Assembly: GCA_032622095.1 (NCBI GenBank) | Contig: CP136063.1 | Coordinates: 88,393,980-88,457,979, forward strand | Length of the DNA stretch: 64,000 nucleotides | Source of the DNA: Siphonodentalium dalli | Taxonomy: Eukaryota; Mollusca; Scaphopoda; Gadilida; Siphonodentaliidae | Direction of reading: 5' to 3' | In this document: positions 1 to 13,112 of the stretch, in pieces | How the letters are laid out: every line of letters starts with the position of its first letter | How positions within the stretch are numbered: position 1 is the first letter of the stretch | Notes under the pieces: model-generated | What the model was told of the DNA's origin: nothing | The model's input: only the letters and a program-made list of their open reading frames with translations | The model's database searches: none | Translations under genes and position numbers: made by a program

Positions 1-1290
1 GGCCCAGCATCACTTCAGCATTGGGCTGATTTAGTGTTGTTAATTATACAATGTGCTATTTAGTTATATACATTATTCCTGCTGCTAATATATTAAATGT
101 ACAGGTATATATCTAGAGTGCATTTTAAAGAGAGGACATTAGAATAGGCAAGAATGTCAACAGTCTAATACTACATGTAGTATGCTCCTGGTAGCTCAAA
201 TGAAGGCCAATTATAGTTATATCAAAGTTGATATATTCCCCTTTATCTCATGGATTCTCTACTCTCTAATATATATATGAATTCTAAATAGGTCCACACA
301 TTTATTTATGGTTTTTCTGTTATTAACAGACGTGGCTCCTTTTGATCCCACCCAATTATGAATAATGAATACATAATTTGGTAAGAGGTATTTCAAAACA
401 AACATGTGCTTAAGACCCTCCCCAACCACATGACACCAGTAAGTAAGATTCAGAAGTGTCCTAGTATCTTTACAACTGTATGCTATGTTATTATATAAGG
501 TTTTCCATTCTTTGAACAGTACATGTAGTACATTCATCTGGGACATTTATTAGTTCTTTGAAATTTAAATACTGCCTCAGGCCCACTTTAGGCTACTAAT
601 CTCCAATTGGGCTCTATTTCACCACATATGGGCCGGGCTGGTTGTCATGATTATTATGCCATTGAATTCATTAGGTTATTGATTTTTTGCCACAGGGACA
701 GATGCCTGGCATGTGCCGCCTTTGTAGCAAAACTTACAAACTAATAAAGTAACAGGTACTAACTACAATAGATGGATTCAACTTTTTTTATTCTTTTCAA
801 ACTTTTTCTCCTGATAATACCTTCATTCAATATACCGCTATAATGAGGAACACCAACAAAAGTTTATTTCAAAAGACTACCTGAAAGCCTTCCATAACTG
901 CTTGGCATGGCCTGGTTCCGTGGTTCGTAACCAAGGAAACTATGAGAAATATTGATTACTATTTTTCTAGAAGTTTCAGAATAACCATCAAGCTATTTAT
1001 TATCTTCTAGAAACTATAAACAGCATCAGAAGGTAGTAAAGGCCGGGTCAGGCAGAATATTTATTGTCTTGACTGTATTAGTACACCCATCATATATATG
1101 GATTGTGAAAGCATTAATAATATTACAAGAAAACTATAACAGAATTTAAGGCTCAAACCAATCATCTTACTCAAGAAAATTTACTAGCAATATTTCAATC
1201 TAAGACTTTTCTGTGTTCAAACCAACAAGAACATATATTTGCTAGGTGAATTTTTTTTTTTCAAAAAATAAAATCTTCTTGAAATTAGGA
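1..1290. other. AT-rich sequence without recognised gene
   Basis: Scattered short frames only; no domain, repeat pair or hairpin of note was found apart from AT microsatellite-like stretches. Confidence 0.5.
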
Positions 1291-1294
1291 TATA

Positions 1295-1388
1295 TACAGT
1301 AATGCCCTAATTAATCGACTCCTTAACCACAGCAGAATTATGGGTAATTTTTCAGGATTTAGTCGGAAATATGGCTTGTTACTGTATA
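1295..1388 (+). mobile_element. Palindromic MITE (family P1), one-arm derivative
   Basis: Starts TACAGTAATGCCCTAA and carries one arm including CCACAGCAGAATTATGGG, then closes with TTACTGTA. The second arm is lost. TA at both ends suggests a mariner/pogo-type TA target. Confidence 0.75.
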
Positions 1389-1504
1389 TTTCACAGAAAT
1401 TAACTACTAGTAATGCTCTGAGTGATGAAATCAAAATGATTATTGTGAATGCAGTGCAATGGATCAACATATCTGGTAGAATACAAATGTACAGTATATT
1501 TAAA

Positions 1505-1720
1505 CCTTCCATGACTGGAGCTTCCAACAATTTTGTGAAAGTCCTGTGCCAATGCATTCTCATATATGTGAGTCTCCCATTTGGAGCATCGCATATATAA
1601 TGCATATATAAGAGAATACATTGGCCTAACAATATTTCTACAGGGAATCATGGTATTTTATGAGAATCAAAATGAGAATCATGATTCTGATTCTTGTCAG
1701 ATTTTAAGGCCTGACTTGCA
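1505..1720 (+). repeat. Dispersed repeat with TA-rich hairpins
   Basis: ATGACTGGAGCTTCC, CCTGTGCCAATGCATTCTC and ATATAAGAGAATACA also occur at 20637-20850. A trailing GAATCATGATTCTGATTC block recurs at 3560-3640 and 48655-48770. Confidence 0.55.
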
Positions 1721-2589
1721 TATATAAAGAATGCACTGGCACAGGATCTTTATAATGCTGCACTATTACAGCTCCCATCATGAAAGGGTTAAATTGATTA
1801 TAATCTATGCAAAGCTAGGGTGCAGAAATAGTTTTCTGAATAATTTTCTGAAATTTTACATACCGCAATTGTCTTAATGAAATAAAATTCAGAGCATTAA
1901 GAATATATTTAACATTGTTCCAACTTCATATGTATGAATCAATATTAACTTATCCAAATTATCTATAATACCCCACAAACCTAACCCATGTGTCAGACCA
2001 CCCAATGGGACTTTTCCCCAGAAAAACTGAATATTTTTAGTCCTTCCCATGAGGAAAACACATTGAGAGCACTTATTTGCTCTCACAATTAAGAAGACTG
2101 GTGTAACTGCACCCATATTATAATCGTAAGTTGGATTTTTCTCAAACAAAATGTCATTGTGGGATAGACCTATGTCCAGTTACACTTTCACATGCCCATA
2201 ATTTAACTGAGATAGGAAAGGTTCTAAATATACCTTCAAATAGTTCAATATCGTATCAAGGATTACAGTGACCATGAATGTTTTGACAAGAAGGACGAGT
2301 GCAAATTTTAGCACCCGTGAATTAAATTGCGAATGCATTCGGGTGCGAGAGCAATTGCACCCGACTCCTGGGAAAGACTGATTTTTTGCATCCATATGAC
2401 AATTTTGGCTTTAACTCTGGATCATTGCTTTATGCCAAATCCATTTATTTAATACACGAACTTGACAAAAGCAAGCAACTAATAGTATGTATACCATTTC
2501 AAACTGTTCATTCTGATTATTGAAGTACCCCGGTACCATAATTCCAGCAACTTTAAAATTCATAACATGAAAACATGTATATGTACCAC

Positions 2590-2760
2590 ATATTCTAGAT
2601 CATATCATGAATCTCTACTCTGGCTATGCATGTAGAGATCATACTCCACCATTTCAAAACCTGGGAACATTTTTATGTTGTGACCGGGAAGTTTGTAACA
2701 TTGAAATAACCAACAGGTACATGTAATATATTTCTTAGTTATTAAAGATGAACAAAAAAG
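2590..2760 (+). repeat. Partial copy of the 26131-26652 foldback family
   Basis: Shares TCATGAATCTCTACTCTGG, AGAGATCATACTCCACC and TTTTGACAGG-like blocks with the foldback downstream of VWA paralogue 1. Only one arm is present. Confidence 0.5.
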
Positions 2761-2773
2761 CAGCACAATCTGA

Positions 2774-2972
2774 AATAACCCTCCCGAATTACTATTTCTT
2801 TGGCTTTGGGATAAAAAATATTTGATGCAAGTCGAGATTAGATTTTTTTAATTTGTTATTTCTCGAGATAAGTAATTTTTTTCACCTGGCAAACATTTGT
2901 GAAGCGACGGTCTTGGACCAAATTGCGGGTGAAGTGGATAAATCTAAAATCAAGCGACTTTGACAATCCAGC
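2774..2972 (+). mobile_element. P2 MITE, internal fragment
   Basis: Carries the AATTACTATTTCTTTGGCTT and AAAAAATATTTGATGCAAGT blocks and a GATAAATCTAAAATCAAGCG block of the P2 family but neither terminus. Confidence 0.5.
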
Positions 2973-3316
2973 CATATGGTGTTTTCATCTAATTTTATTT
3001 TTTTTCATTTAAATTTCTCTTCATCTCCAATTAACCTCCAAAATACATATAGCTACCCCTTGTAAGTTGTAATGTAATTGACTATTTAAAAGATGGATAT
3101 AGAATATTCAAGATGGTGCACTTTATTTAACTCTTTGCTTGCTGGATACTAGTTGATGATCAGTTACTTGATTAGCCATTTGTTTAACTTATTTATGAAC
3201 ATCCCTACAAATGAATGGGAATCCTGAGAGAAATCTCAGGGGTATTTTTTTCTGCCAATCATCTGCTCATATTATCAGACCATCCCCAGAAATGAAGAAC
3301 AGACCATTCCAATATG

Positions 3317-3533
3317 TACAGTAATGCTCTAATTATTCGACTTCTTAACCACAGCAGAATTATGGGTAACTTTTCAGGATTTAGTCGGAAATATGGCTTG
3401 TTGCCATTCATCGGAAAGCTCTCATCGAGAGCTTTCCGATGAATGGCAACAAGCCATATTTCCGACTAAATCCTGAAAAGTTACCCATAATTCTGCTGTG
3501 GTTAAGAAGTTGATTAATTACAGTATTACTGTA
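3317..3533 (+). mobile_element. Palindromic MITE (family P1), full copy
   Basis: Near-perfect inverted repeat of about 217 bp with arms of about 105 bases meeting at GAGAGCTTTCCGATGAATGG. Ends are TACAGTAATGCTCTAA and TATTACTGTA. No coding capacity. Confidence 0.85.
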
Positions 3534-3633
3534 GCACGAGGATCAGCAAATAATTTTACATAACAGTCATGATTCTCATAAAAGCTCCCGATTCGCTGTA
3601 GAAATGCTATATTTTGATTCTCGCAGATTTTTT

Positions 3634-4160
3634 TAGGCTTGCCACGATTATTCGATTAATCAACTAACCTGCACACACTTTGAATAACAAAACTAAAAGT
3701 ACAGTAACAGACTACGCGCACACACACCGAAGCCCGCGAAATAAAATTAAGTGCTTTAATATGTCAGGTGACGCAATCGATACACAATGGGATTTTCTGC
3801 AAAACTAACAATAGTCTGTTTTCAATAAGTATGCGACAATTCCGCATGCTTTCAATCAGCACCGCGATGCATGTTCAAGTGGAACATTGATTGGCTGGAC
3901 AGATCTTTTTTTAAATTTCTCGTCCGCGGGAATAGTGATGAGTACGTTTAACTGCCGCTTAGATTTGAGTTTAGGTGGCCGATGGCGGGCGGGGGCCTCG
4001 CAATGGACAAGCCTGTTCACAAAGTACATGTAGTCATTGTAATTTCGCATTGATCACGTCTTTACCTGGGTGTAATATAGGCCACATATATAAACGATTA
4101 ATCGACTAACCTTCGACTATAACGGTCGAATATGAAAACTCATAGTCGTGGCAACCCTAA
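3634..4160 (+). mobile_element. hAT-like non-autonomous element
   Basis: Inverted ends TTAGGCTTGCCACGA and TCGTGGCAACCCTAA. GATTAATCGACTAACC-like segments occur inside both ends. No transposase frame is seen. TIRs of the form AGGGTTGCCA are common in hAT-like elements, so the superfamily is an inference. Confidence 0.6.
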
Positions 4161-5039
4161 TTTTTTTTGGGAGTTTTAATGCAAAAAAAAAAAATGTCCA
4201 TAGTTGAGTATAAAGTCGCAGTTGTGCCAGATTTTGTTATGTCAGGTATAAGGATCCAGCGGCAGTATGTTTAGCCTCAAACCATGCCAACAATGTATTT
4301 CCCCAAAAAAACATTCACATGCAAAGTCTGGTATTTCTAGTGATAATGTTGCATTTTGAGCCAGTTTAATGTCAGGTATAAATATCACATATCCCTACGT
4401 AACCTTCTCAGGAAAAGTTTAGAATTTTTAATAATAACGTCGTATAAAATGTTTCTGTCATGTAGTAGATTTAACCCTCTTTGAGCCCCAAAGCCACATA
4501 GTCAGCAATTCCGCCAAAACTTTTCAAGGTAAAGTCCAGTAAACTTGAGTAAAGTCAGGAAATTTCTCTTTACAATTTGTCAATTGCTTTACTATTTCAT
4601 CGCAAGATCCCCCATGTATTGACAGTTTCACTGAACAGGAAGCAAATTACTTTTGAAATTTTGATTAGCAAATAACCTCACATTGACATGATTAGATAGC
4701 ATTGTTCTAAAATCATATAAAATTCATACCAAATTGCATGGCTTTTATCCAAATTTGGGTAGCAAATTGCGATGCCAGTTAATTTGCTCCCTGATTCTGA
4801 GAATCCAGTGAGTTGTCAACAACAAGACAGTCAATGACTGTGGGTCGCTCACCAGACTGCAAAGACTGATAAGACTGGGACTCTGGAGACCACAACAGTC
4901 AGAACTTTTCATAATCACTTTTAAAGAAATAGCTCTAAACAGGATATGTGCTAGAGAGACTTCACGTATATATACTAGTAGATTGGTGAAAATCCACCTT
5001 GAAATTACCAATTGTACACTACTTATTTCACTGAATCCG

Positions 5040-5850
5040 CCAACATTCGACCCAGTGACCTCATTTGAACAAATCTGAATAACAGTCCCCCAAGGACCCT
5101 TTGTACCAAATATGAACCCATTCGGCCAAATGACATTTGAGAAGAAGTCGATGTAAGAATTTCAGAGTTATGGCCCTGGCTTCGCAACTATTTGACCCAG
5201 TGTCCTCATTTGAACAATCTGAATGAGAGTCACCTAGGGAACATCCACACCAAATATGAACCCATTTGGTCTTACGGTTCCAGAGGAGAAGATGTTCAAA
5301 GAATTGTTGACGGACGGACGGACGGACGGGCGGGCGGACCGACGTGAGTATACTTGTGAGGTGCGATCTTTTGTTTGATTGACTTGTGGGTTGCAACCCA
5401 CAAGTGACTTGTGGGTTGCAACCCACAAGTGACTTACGGAAAATCCAATTTTAAAGAGCGGCCCCAAACCTCCCCCAAATCCACCCACCCTAAAGTGGAA
5501 TTCGACTTATACGGAACCAAACCGGTCAATAGTGGTGTTATAAACTGTTTTACAAACATCTCCGTTATTTCGTTAATATTACGTTTTTCTAAATATTTTT
5601 TTTTCTCTAAATACGTATTTCAGAATAAACACATAATCTGAGAAATGTTATATTAACGAAATAACGGAGATGTTTGTGGAATAAAACAGTTAGGAAAAAA
5701 AAAGTTAATTTCATCGCACCCCACAAGTACGCTCTCGTGAGAGCGGACGGACGGACGGATGGACGGACGGACGGATGGACGGACGGATGGACAGACGACG
5801 GACGAGGAGTGATGACTATAGCTCCACCGGAGACTTTGTCTCAGGTGAGC
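5040..5850 (+). repeat. Tandem-unit element T6 with ACGG tracts and an internal inverted repeat
   Basis: Two units of about 130 bases (ACCAAATATGAACCCATT at both), then a GACGGACGGACGGACGG tract at about 5310, two perfect palindromes at 5381-5430, an inverted repeat at 5542-5691, a second GGACGGACGGACGGATGG tract at about 5745, and an end reading CAGGTGAGCTAAAAA. The layout resembles the other tandem-unit elements. Confidence 0.6.
5542..5691 (+). repeat. Inverted repeat inside T6
   Basis: AAACATCTCCGTTATTTCGT is mirrored by ACGAAATAACGGAGATGTTT, with AACTGTTTTA and TAAAACAGTT outside. Confidence 0.75.
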
Positions 5851-7250
5851 TAAAAAGCTTTTATGACTGTTAACAACATGGATTACTCATCCACATATAA
5901 CATGTAGCACATTGGAGATTCAAAGGTTTCTCAATTAGTTAATTACATGTAGGCCAAAAAAAGAACATTTGCGTTTCTGATTTGTTTGCCAACAAAATCC
6001 AACCAGCCAGTCAGGGAAATGATTTTATTTTATTCTTCATACAGAGGTCAGAAAGAAAGAAAATGGACATGTGACTAGGTATATTGGTTATTATACAGGT
6101 ACATTTATACCTTTATCCCACATAATTTTCAGGTCATCTTAGCTGCCCATTGATGTTTAAATTATCAGCGAACGTCCGGTCACGTTTATATACCATTAAC
6201 ATGTACCGGGATTACCAGATACTGGTGAGAAATAAATTTGGTTTCCATGGCAACAGCATCTGGAAATGGGAGGAAACGGGAAATACCTCTTCCTGTGAAA
6301 CTAATTGGTACTATGTTTGATATTAGTATCTAAGTTGAGAACACAAGTGATTGGCCACTTCATAATATAAATGGGAAGAGACATATGTGTCAAGGTCATT
6401 CACTAAGGTCAAGGTCATTTAATAATAAGTTCATTTACAACAAGTAATTCTACATTTACTTGCCCATAAATGCATTTATTTCTCAAATAACCCCAAACCA
6501 TGTAATTTATGTAGAATCGGGAGTTTCTTGCCTTCAATTTGTTGTATGAACTGCCTTATAGATGTATTTCGTTTTCCAGTTTGAACTATTTGAATTGTCA
6601 TAATCAGGGCCTGATTATGACAATTTTGTATCTGAGCTGCCCATCTTTGCCATGGTAATAGCCTGTCATTTGTAATTAAAAAATGGGTTTCGTAAAATGT
6701 TTTGTGGAAAATTATCATATATAAAGTATATTGGTGATAGGACTGGACCGCCAATGGGCAAGGTCAATGTGAAAGGTCATTGTGAAAAAATGCTATCTTT
6801 ATAAATTTAGGTCATATTGTTTGTCTTTATGATTAACCTACCCCAATTTGTTGCATTAATCCATGAGCTGGTAGGACCCCTGGTATACCCACTTCTTCTT
6901 TGGTATTTTTATGTACCCTAATGTGTTACCATTATGATGTGGTGGGGGAAATGGTATCCCATATACGAGGGATGCCATTGTGATTGAATTTAACAGGCGA
7001 TGTGTAATTTTGTGGGTATTGGAATACTCTATCCACCGGTAGCAAGAACATATATGACGTTGTCGTTGATGACGTCACCAGAATGTCAAAAGTTCACGCA
7101 ATGGCAATGAAAACGCAAATATAATAGTCAGGAAGCTGATAGGGTACTTCTACACCGCACACCATAGGTCTTAACTTCACCTCACTCATTTTATTCCTTA
7201 TTACTAGTATGTCCCTGAACTTTTAAGCAATGTTAACACGGAAAGAAAGT
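5851..7250. other. Non-coding; AAGGTCA motifs
   Basis: No gene was recognised. TCAAGGTCATTCACTAAGGT followed by CAAGGTCA lies at 6390-6420 and further AAGGTCA copies at 6758-6780. Related AAGGTCA motifs (inverted, TGACCTT) lie at 17330-17355, so these may belong to a dispersed repeat. Confidence 0.4.
6593..6625 (+). repeat. Perfect 33-base hairpin
   Basis: AATTGTCATAATCAG, GGC loop, CTGATTATGACAATT. No U-run follows, and its role is unknown. Confidence 0.7.
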
Positions 7251-8389
7251 GTCCGCGTACATACGAAACAAGATGGCGTCCAACATGGTCGCCGTGTTTT
7301 AAGACGAGGCACTATAAGTTAGGTTGACGCAAATTATAGAGAGAAAATCTTGACAAATGTATACAAATGTATTATATTATTGCTAGGACACAATGCTAGC
7401 ATTTTTGGGTTAAAATCTGAACTCCCCATTCCAAGATGGCCACCAATATGGCCGCCTGAAGTGAAAAAGTTGACTATTTTTCACTAATATTTTCTAGATT
7501 AGTTTCTGCTGTTTGGAACTGGTTGAGAATTACAACTTTATTTATATTTTTCATGTTAACAGATCATTGGATTTCAAATTTGAATCAATCGCCGCATGCT
7601 GCAATCCGCATTTATTATATATTTTTTATGTTAACTGATCATTGGGGCAATGAAATATGCCATTATGTCAGTAGCAGGCCCTTCCGATCTCTAAACATTT
7701 TTATTTTACAGAACGTGCTAAAATATTTCGCAAAAAATCACCATTGGGATTCTAGTCATATTACAAAAAGAAATGAGCAGAACATAAGTGAGGCAAACCT
7801 TTACCTATGAATATTCCAATTCAATGGAACCAAAATTGTCACTTTGACTAAATATGACCCATGACGTATTTTGGAAAATGGTAGCTACATGTATATTGCC
7901 CCAGCACATATTGCAATCACTTACAAGTTGTGGTTCATGAATAAAATTGACTATAATCCTTCTATACATTGAATACTAACATTGCTGATGCACCTTGGTT
8001 AATAGTTGCTACTATAACCACTGACATTACCAGACATATTGATATATCGGCACAAATTTACTTTTCAGGTTTGGACAATTTATTTCAAGTAAAATGGAAC
8101 TATCTTTGGTATTAAAGGTGTTATCGTTTTGAACTGTCTTAAATGTGTCACAAGGGGGTGTTTTTTAGAAAAATTACTCAAGATGGCTTGCAAAATGGCA
8201 ATCGAATTTGGTAAAATCCATATAATTATATCCCGTACATCATTATATGCTGCTCTGAAAATGTAGCAAATTGTAACTCAATTGGTTATTAGAATGTTAC
8301 TTAATCAACTGACAACTAAACATCTCTATTAATTAGCATATACTTGAGTGATTGTGGAAAGCGATAGCCACCATAAGCCCACCGTTGCG

Positions 8390-8760
8390 GCACACCCATG
8401 GTCATAGAGTCACACTGTATATAGACCAGACAAATATACTAGACCATAAAACCAATCACTTTATACACAAACACCTCACCCATGACCATGCAGCCACCAT
8501 TGGGTGTATCCATACGCCTCACCCATGACCATACAGCCAGGAGTCATCATACATGCACACCGGATATACTCATACACCTGACCCGTGACCATATAGTCAC
8601 TCCCTGTATATCTATTCACCACATGCATGATCATACACTGATGGACTATAATACAGTCCCTCCTTGTATACATACATGTACATTGTATATCCACATCACT
8701 ATTGGCCTCCGTGTATAATTATTCGTAACAGCCATGGTCATAACCACTCAAGATATACAT
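8390..8760 (+). repeat. Degenerate minisatellite of about 60-bp units
   Basis: CACCTCACCCATGACCAT, CGCCTCACCCATGACCATAC and CACCTGACCCGTGACCATA recur with decay. Opposing open frames across it are repeat artefacts. Confidence 0.55.
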
Positions 8761-8811
8761 TTACCTTTTAGACACACTCTTTGTCCCTATTGATTGATTA
8801 ATTTATTTTTT

Positions 8812-9300
8812 ATGTGTACCCATACCATAGTATGGTACACATATTGTCGATGTCCGGATTGACCACTTGTCGTCCGTCCGGTAGACACATTACGCATGGT
8901 TCGATAACTCAAACATTTTTGTATACGATCGGAACCAAATTTTGTATAACTGTTTCTCAGCCCAAAATACAGATCAAGTTAAAATATGGGTTTGATCTAA
9001 AAAAAATTATGGAGTTATGGCCCTTATTCGACTTATAATTCAATCATGCTGCAATAACTAAAAAAAAGATATCTGAAATCAAATTTGGTATGTGAGTTTC
9101 TCAGCCCAAAATACAGATATAATTTGAATATGGGTTTGATCCGATTTATTTAACAGAGTTATGGGCGTATTTAAAACAAAAACTTGTTCTTATCTTTGAA
9201 GATTGACATTGAATGTTATGGATTTTAGATTCCTAGCTGAAAATAGCTAATCACAATCGACAAGGTATGGGTTAAACATCTGCCGATCGTAATCGGCCTC
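8812..9300 (+). mobile_element. Tandem-unit element T2
   Basis: Starts with the short palindrome CCATACCATAGTATGG, then CGTCCGTCCGG, then two units of about 130 bases carrying CTCAGCCCAAAATACAGAT and GAGTTATGG. It ends in a hairpin GCCGATCGTAATCGGC followed by CTCTCGTT. Inverted relatives lie at 52590-53280 and 50330-50560. Confidence 0.65.
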
Positions 9301-9799
9301 TCGTTTTAATTTGGCTACAATATTTTTCGGTCCAACGCGAACACTGTATACAAAACACCTTACCAATGACCATACACACAGTGGATCAACGGACACAAAC
9401 GAAAACCGTAGAACGTAGAGTTCGAGGCGAGGAATTTGTGTTTGCCGACACTGTCTGACACTGTTTTTCTTCTAATAAACACATTTAGACACCAATTCTG
9501 AACAGTTTAAGGTAAGTGAATATTTCGTCACTAATATTCGACCCGCGGCGATCAGTTATAATCAGTTGTCAGTGCTTTATCGCGGAAAATTTGAAATATA
9601 ATCATCGCCGCGCGACGATTTCTTCCACAAAATATCCAAGAAAATGTCAATTATCACAATCATCTCAACAACTTTTCGCCACAACCATTAAATCGAAGCG
9701 CCTGTACTCCTCCCACATACATGTATATTGAGTATTGTCATGGAATGTCTCAGTATTCCAATTTATATACAGGTACCCGCTTCGAAATTACTGTCCGGT

Positions 9800-11200
9800 T
9801 AGTCCAAAAAATTCAATCATTAGTCGCTAAATATCTGTCCGCTTAGTCGTGATTCAACTGAAGAGTACCATCCACAATTTATGGTGGAAAAAACACTTTT
9901 TCGCAGATTATAAATGCTCTTCATTATATGTTTGCGTGGCGACGACGGTTATGGATCTTTATATTTCCCCGGCTACAACATGGTCTTTAAGCGGTTTCTT
10001 ATACACGCGACACTGAAACTTATATCCAATCCTGAAGTCTGACCATGGTCAGTTCTAGATATTTCTTTATCATAATAGACTGATTAATGTGTCATTGAAA
10101 CGTAATTTGACGATTAAAGACACGGTTGGCTTTGGCGGTGGGTATCCTGTGAAAATATTTCCACCCGTCAAAAACCGCCACAAACAGAAAGAACATCATA
10201 ATGTAGATAGACTTTGTCCGTATACAAATAAGAAATAGCGCATAAACAGTATGTTATGGTCATTTGTTTGACCATTGTTATGTAAACAAAAGCATAAAAA
10301 GTTACTTTTCTGGTGTTTGTTTATATTATGATGGTAAACATAAAGAGCGTTCTTTGTTGGTGAATACCTGATATGGAACTAATAAAGAGCGTTTATGCCA
10401 TTTGTGTGTGATTAGCCAGTAGCATTGTGCTGTCTTCTGTAACACAATCAGGCTCTTGCTTATGTAAAATATAGTAGGTCTTTATTATAACATGCTGTTT
10501 ACGCGATGGTCATGGTATATATGAACGGAACTGTATGCGTTTTAATGTTTTTCTGTTTACGGTGTTTGGAACAAATATGAATATTTTCGACAATTAAGGC
10601 CGCACGTGCCTTTAAGGTATAAGAAAAAGTTTACATAAAAATTATCCAAAGAAAACCAATCAGGAGGGGACAAAAACGGGTATATGATGGGGTGTATATA
10701 CTTGTATAGCCATTTTATATTGGCCCAATTTCCAGTGCAAGTATTTTGTAATTCCAGGTGATATATACTTCTGACGACATGCCCACATATTTTCAGATGT
10801 GACCGTTGTGAGACACAGGCTGGTGGTTTTTCTGAGGCAATTGGCCATGGAATTCTATAGCATCCAAGTGAACGTTTGTAACTAAACTTTCGCGTAACAA
10901 ATCAGGAAAATACCACCAAAATTGTATGGACACTTCGTCATGGAGGATGGTGTATGATAGGATAAGAGTCTATCAGACTTGTTCTGTTTTATTTATTATG
11001 ATTATTATGACTATGTTGTTTGGAGAAAAAAATGAGCAAAATGTGTTCGGTAACAAAACAGCATATTTTGCAACAGAGAAAATGTAGGCCAAATGAGTCA
11101 ATTTTGGCGAAAGGCAGCCAACGAAATAACCCAGTTCGACTCTGGGGTGAACACCAATAACTGTCCGCCTGGTCTGGTCGATCGCGATTAAATTTCGGGG
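9800..11200. other. Spacer of the large inverted repeat
   Basis: No open frame of note, no repeat partner seen elsewhere in the window. Confidence 0.45.
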
Positions 11201-12099
11201 TGTACAGGACTAACCGGACAGTAATTTCGAAGCGGGTACCTGTAAATAAATTGGAAATTTGGAATACTGAGACATTCCATGACAATACTCAATATATGTA
11301 TTTGTGGGAGGAGGACAGGCGCTTTGATCGGTATAATGGTAGTGGCGAAAAGTTGTTGAGATAATTGTGAAAATTGACATTTTCTTGGATATTTTGTGGA
11401 AGACATCGTCGCGCGGCGATGATTAAATTGCATATTTTTCCGCGACAACTGATTCTAACTGATCGCGGCAGGTCGAATATTAGTCGAATATTAGTGAATA
11501 TTCACTTACCTTAAACTGTTCAAAATTGGTGTCTAAATGTGTTTATTAGAACAAAAAACAGTGTCAGAAAGTGTGTGCAAACTTTGACAACACAAATTCC
11601 TCGCCTCGAACTCTACGACTTCCGTTTGTGTCCGTTGATCCATTGTGATACAGCTCGTCCAGGTATACAAATACCCTACACACGGCCATTTATACCTTCC
11701 AGACTTGCATATACATCATTCATAATCATATATTAACTTTGTGAGAGAGAACTGCATTAGTTCTGGTAATGTCAGTGGTTAAAATAGTAACTATTAACCA
11801 AGGTGTATCAGCAACGTTAGTATTCAATGTATAAGGCATATAAGTCAATTATGTCTTATAGTATCAACCACAACCTGTAACTGATTACACGGCGGGCAGG
11901 GGCAATATTTGTACTCCCTTGGCATCTTGGTGGTCATTTTGAGACAATCTGCGGTGAAATTTTATACCGCATTATGTAAACTTAAAACTTTGAGAGATCG
12001 GAAGGGCCTGCGACCCACATAATGGCATATTCCATTGCTCCAATGATCAGTTAACATAAAAGATAAATATAATAAATGCGGGTTGCAGTGTGCGGCGAT

Positions 12100-12460
12100 G
12101 GATTCAAATTTGAAATCCAAGATAGCTGCCGACGGTCATGTTTTTTAACGGATTTTGGAAATAAATGTCTCCCATCTGGAGGTCACCCGGAAGATAGTTA
12201 TAAAGTTTGGTGTTGATCGGATGAGGGATATGGTCTGTGTGGTGTGGCAAATGATTTAGTCATGCAAAGAGTGAAATCCAAGATAGCTGCCGGCGGCCAT
12301 GTTTTTCATCGAAAATCATTCAAAAATGGTCAGAATCCACCAATAAAGGAGCTGTTATATAGGGTTGTTGCCACACGAGGACTCCCGCCAACGGTCTCTC
12401 TCCATATTAACAGTCAAGTTTTGATAAAATTGAGAAAAAATACCACGGACTGAAGGGATG
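12100..12460 (+). repeat. T1-related units
   Basis: Two degenerate units with AAATCCAAGATAGCTGCCG, the second at GAGTGAAATCCAAGATAGC. They join directly to the right arm of the large inverted repeat. Confidence 0.6.
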
Positions 12461-13112
12461 TACAATAAAAAGATATGGGGTGTGACAACGACCGTGCTAT
12501 CGTGGAGTACAGGTACATAGCAGTATGGATATGGACTGAGATAATCATGCTCCCATGAGACCTTGAGTAGCCGGGTGGAAAGTTTAACAGAGAGGTTAAA
12601 ATTGTATAGACTAATTTAAGTTCCCGTCCCATACACCAAAAATTAAAAACGAAATCAAAAAGGGGCATAAATCAGATAACATTCATTGAACCAAACCATT
12701 TTCGTATTATTATGATCCACATGTCACATCTGAGTCGAAAAGGGACATATCTCCATCAAAAATGGTTGGACTAGACCCAAATATTTGTGTGGATCAAGTG
12801 GGTGGGTTCAGTTGAAAATTCCAAGGTGGACACCCCCCCCCCCCCACGGAGACACTCTAGCCACGTCGCTGATCCCAGAACAAAGTTTTAAATTTCTGCA
12901 TAGATTGAAGATATGTTTTGTAACTGCTGCCATAGGACAGAATCGAATTACATGCAATAGTACAACAGGTATAATTAATTTATGTGGTTGCCTTTTTCGG
13001 CAATAATAGCTTAGTTACCCATGTATATTTCAGCATACGACAATCTTCTAAACTCTACTGACGTTGACAGAAATGTTATGTCAGTGATCAAATTTGAAAC
13101 GGTTGCTATGGA

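Larger units (their letters stand above)
7500..12110. repeat. Large interrupted inverted repeat
   Basis: Three left blocks recur inverted on the right in mirror order: about 7558-7690 with 12000-12110, 7880-8040 with 11755-11900, and 9370-9800 with 11205-11655. The central spacer is about 1.4 kb. The left arm is lengthened by the minisatellite at 8390-8760 and by T2. Both inner blocks carry TTTAAGGTAAGTGAATATT, a perfect splice donor sequence pointing inwards. No convincing coding frame lies in arms or spacer. Confidence 0.7.
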
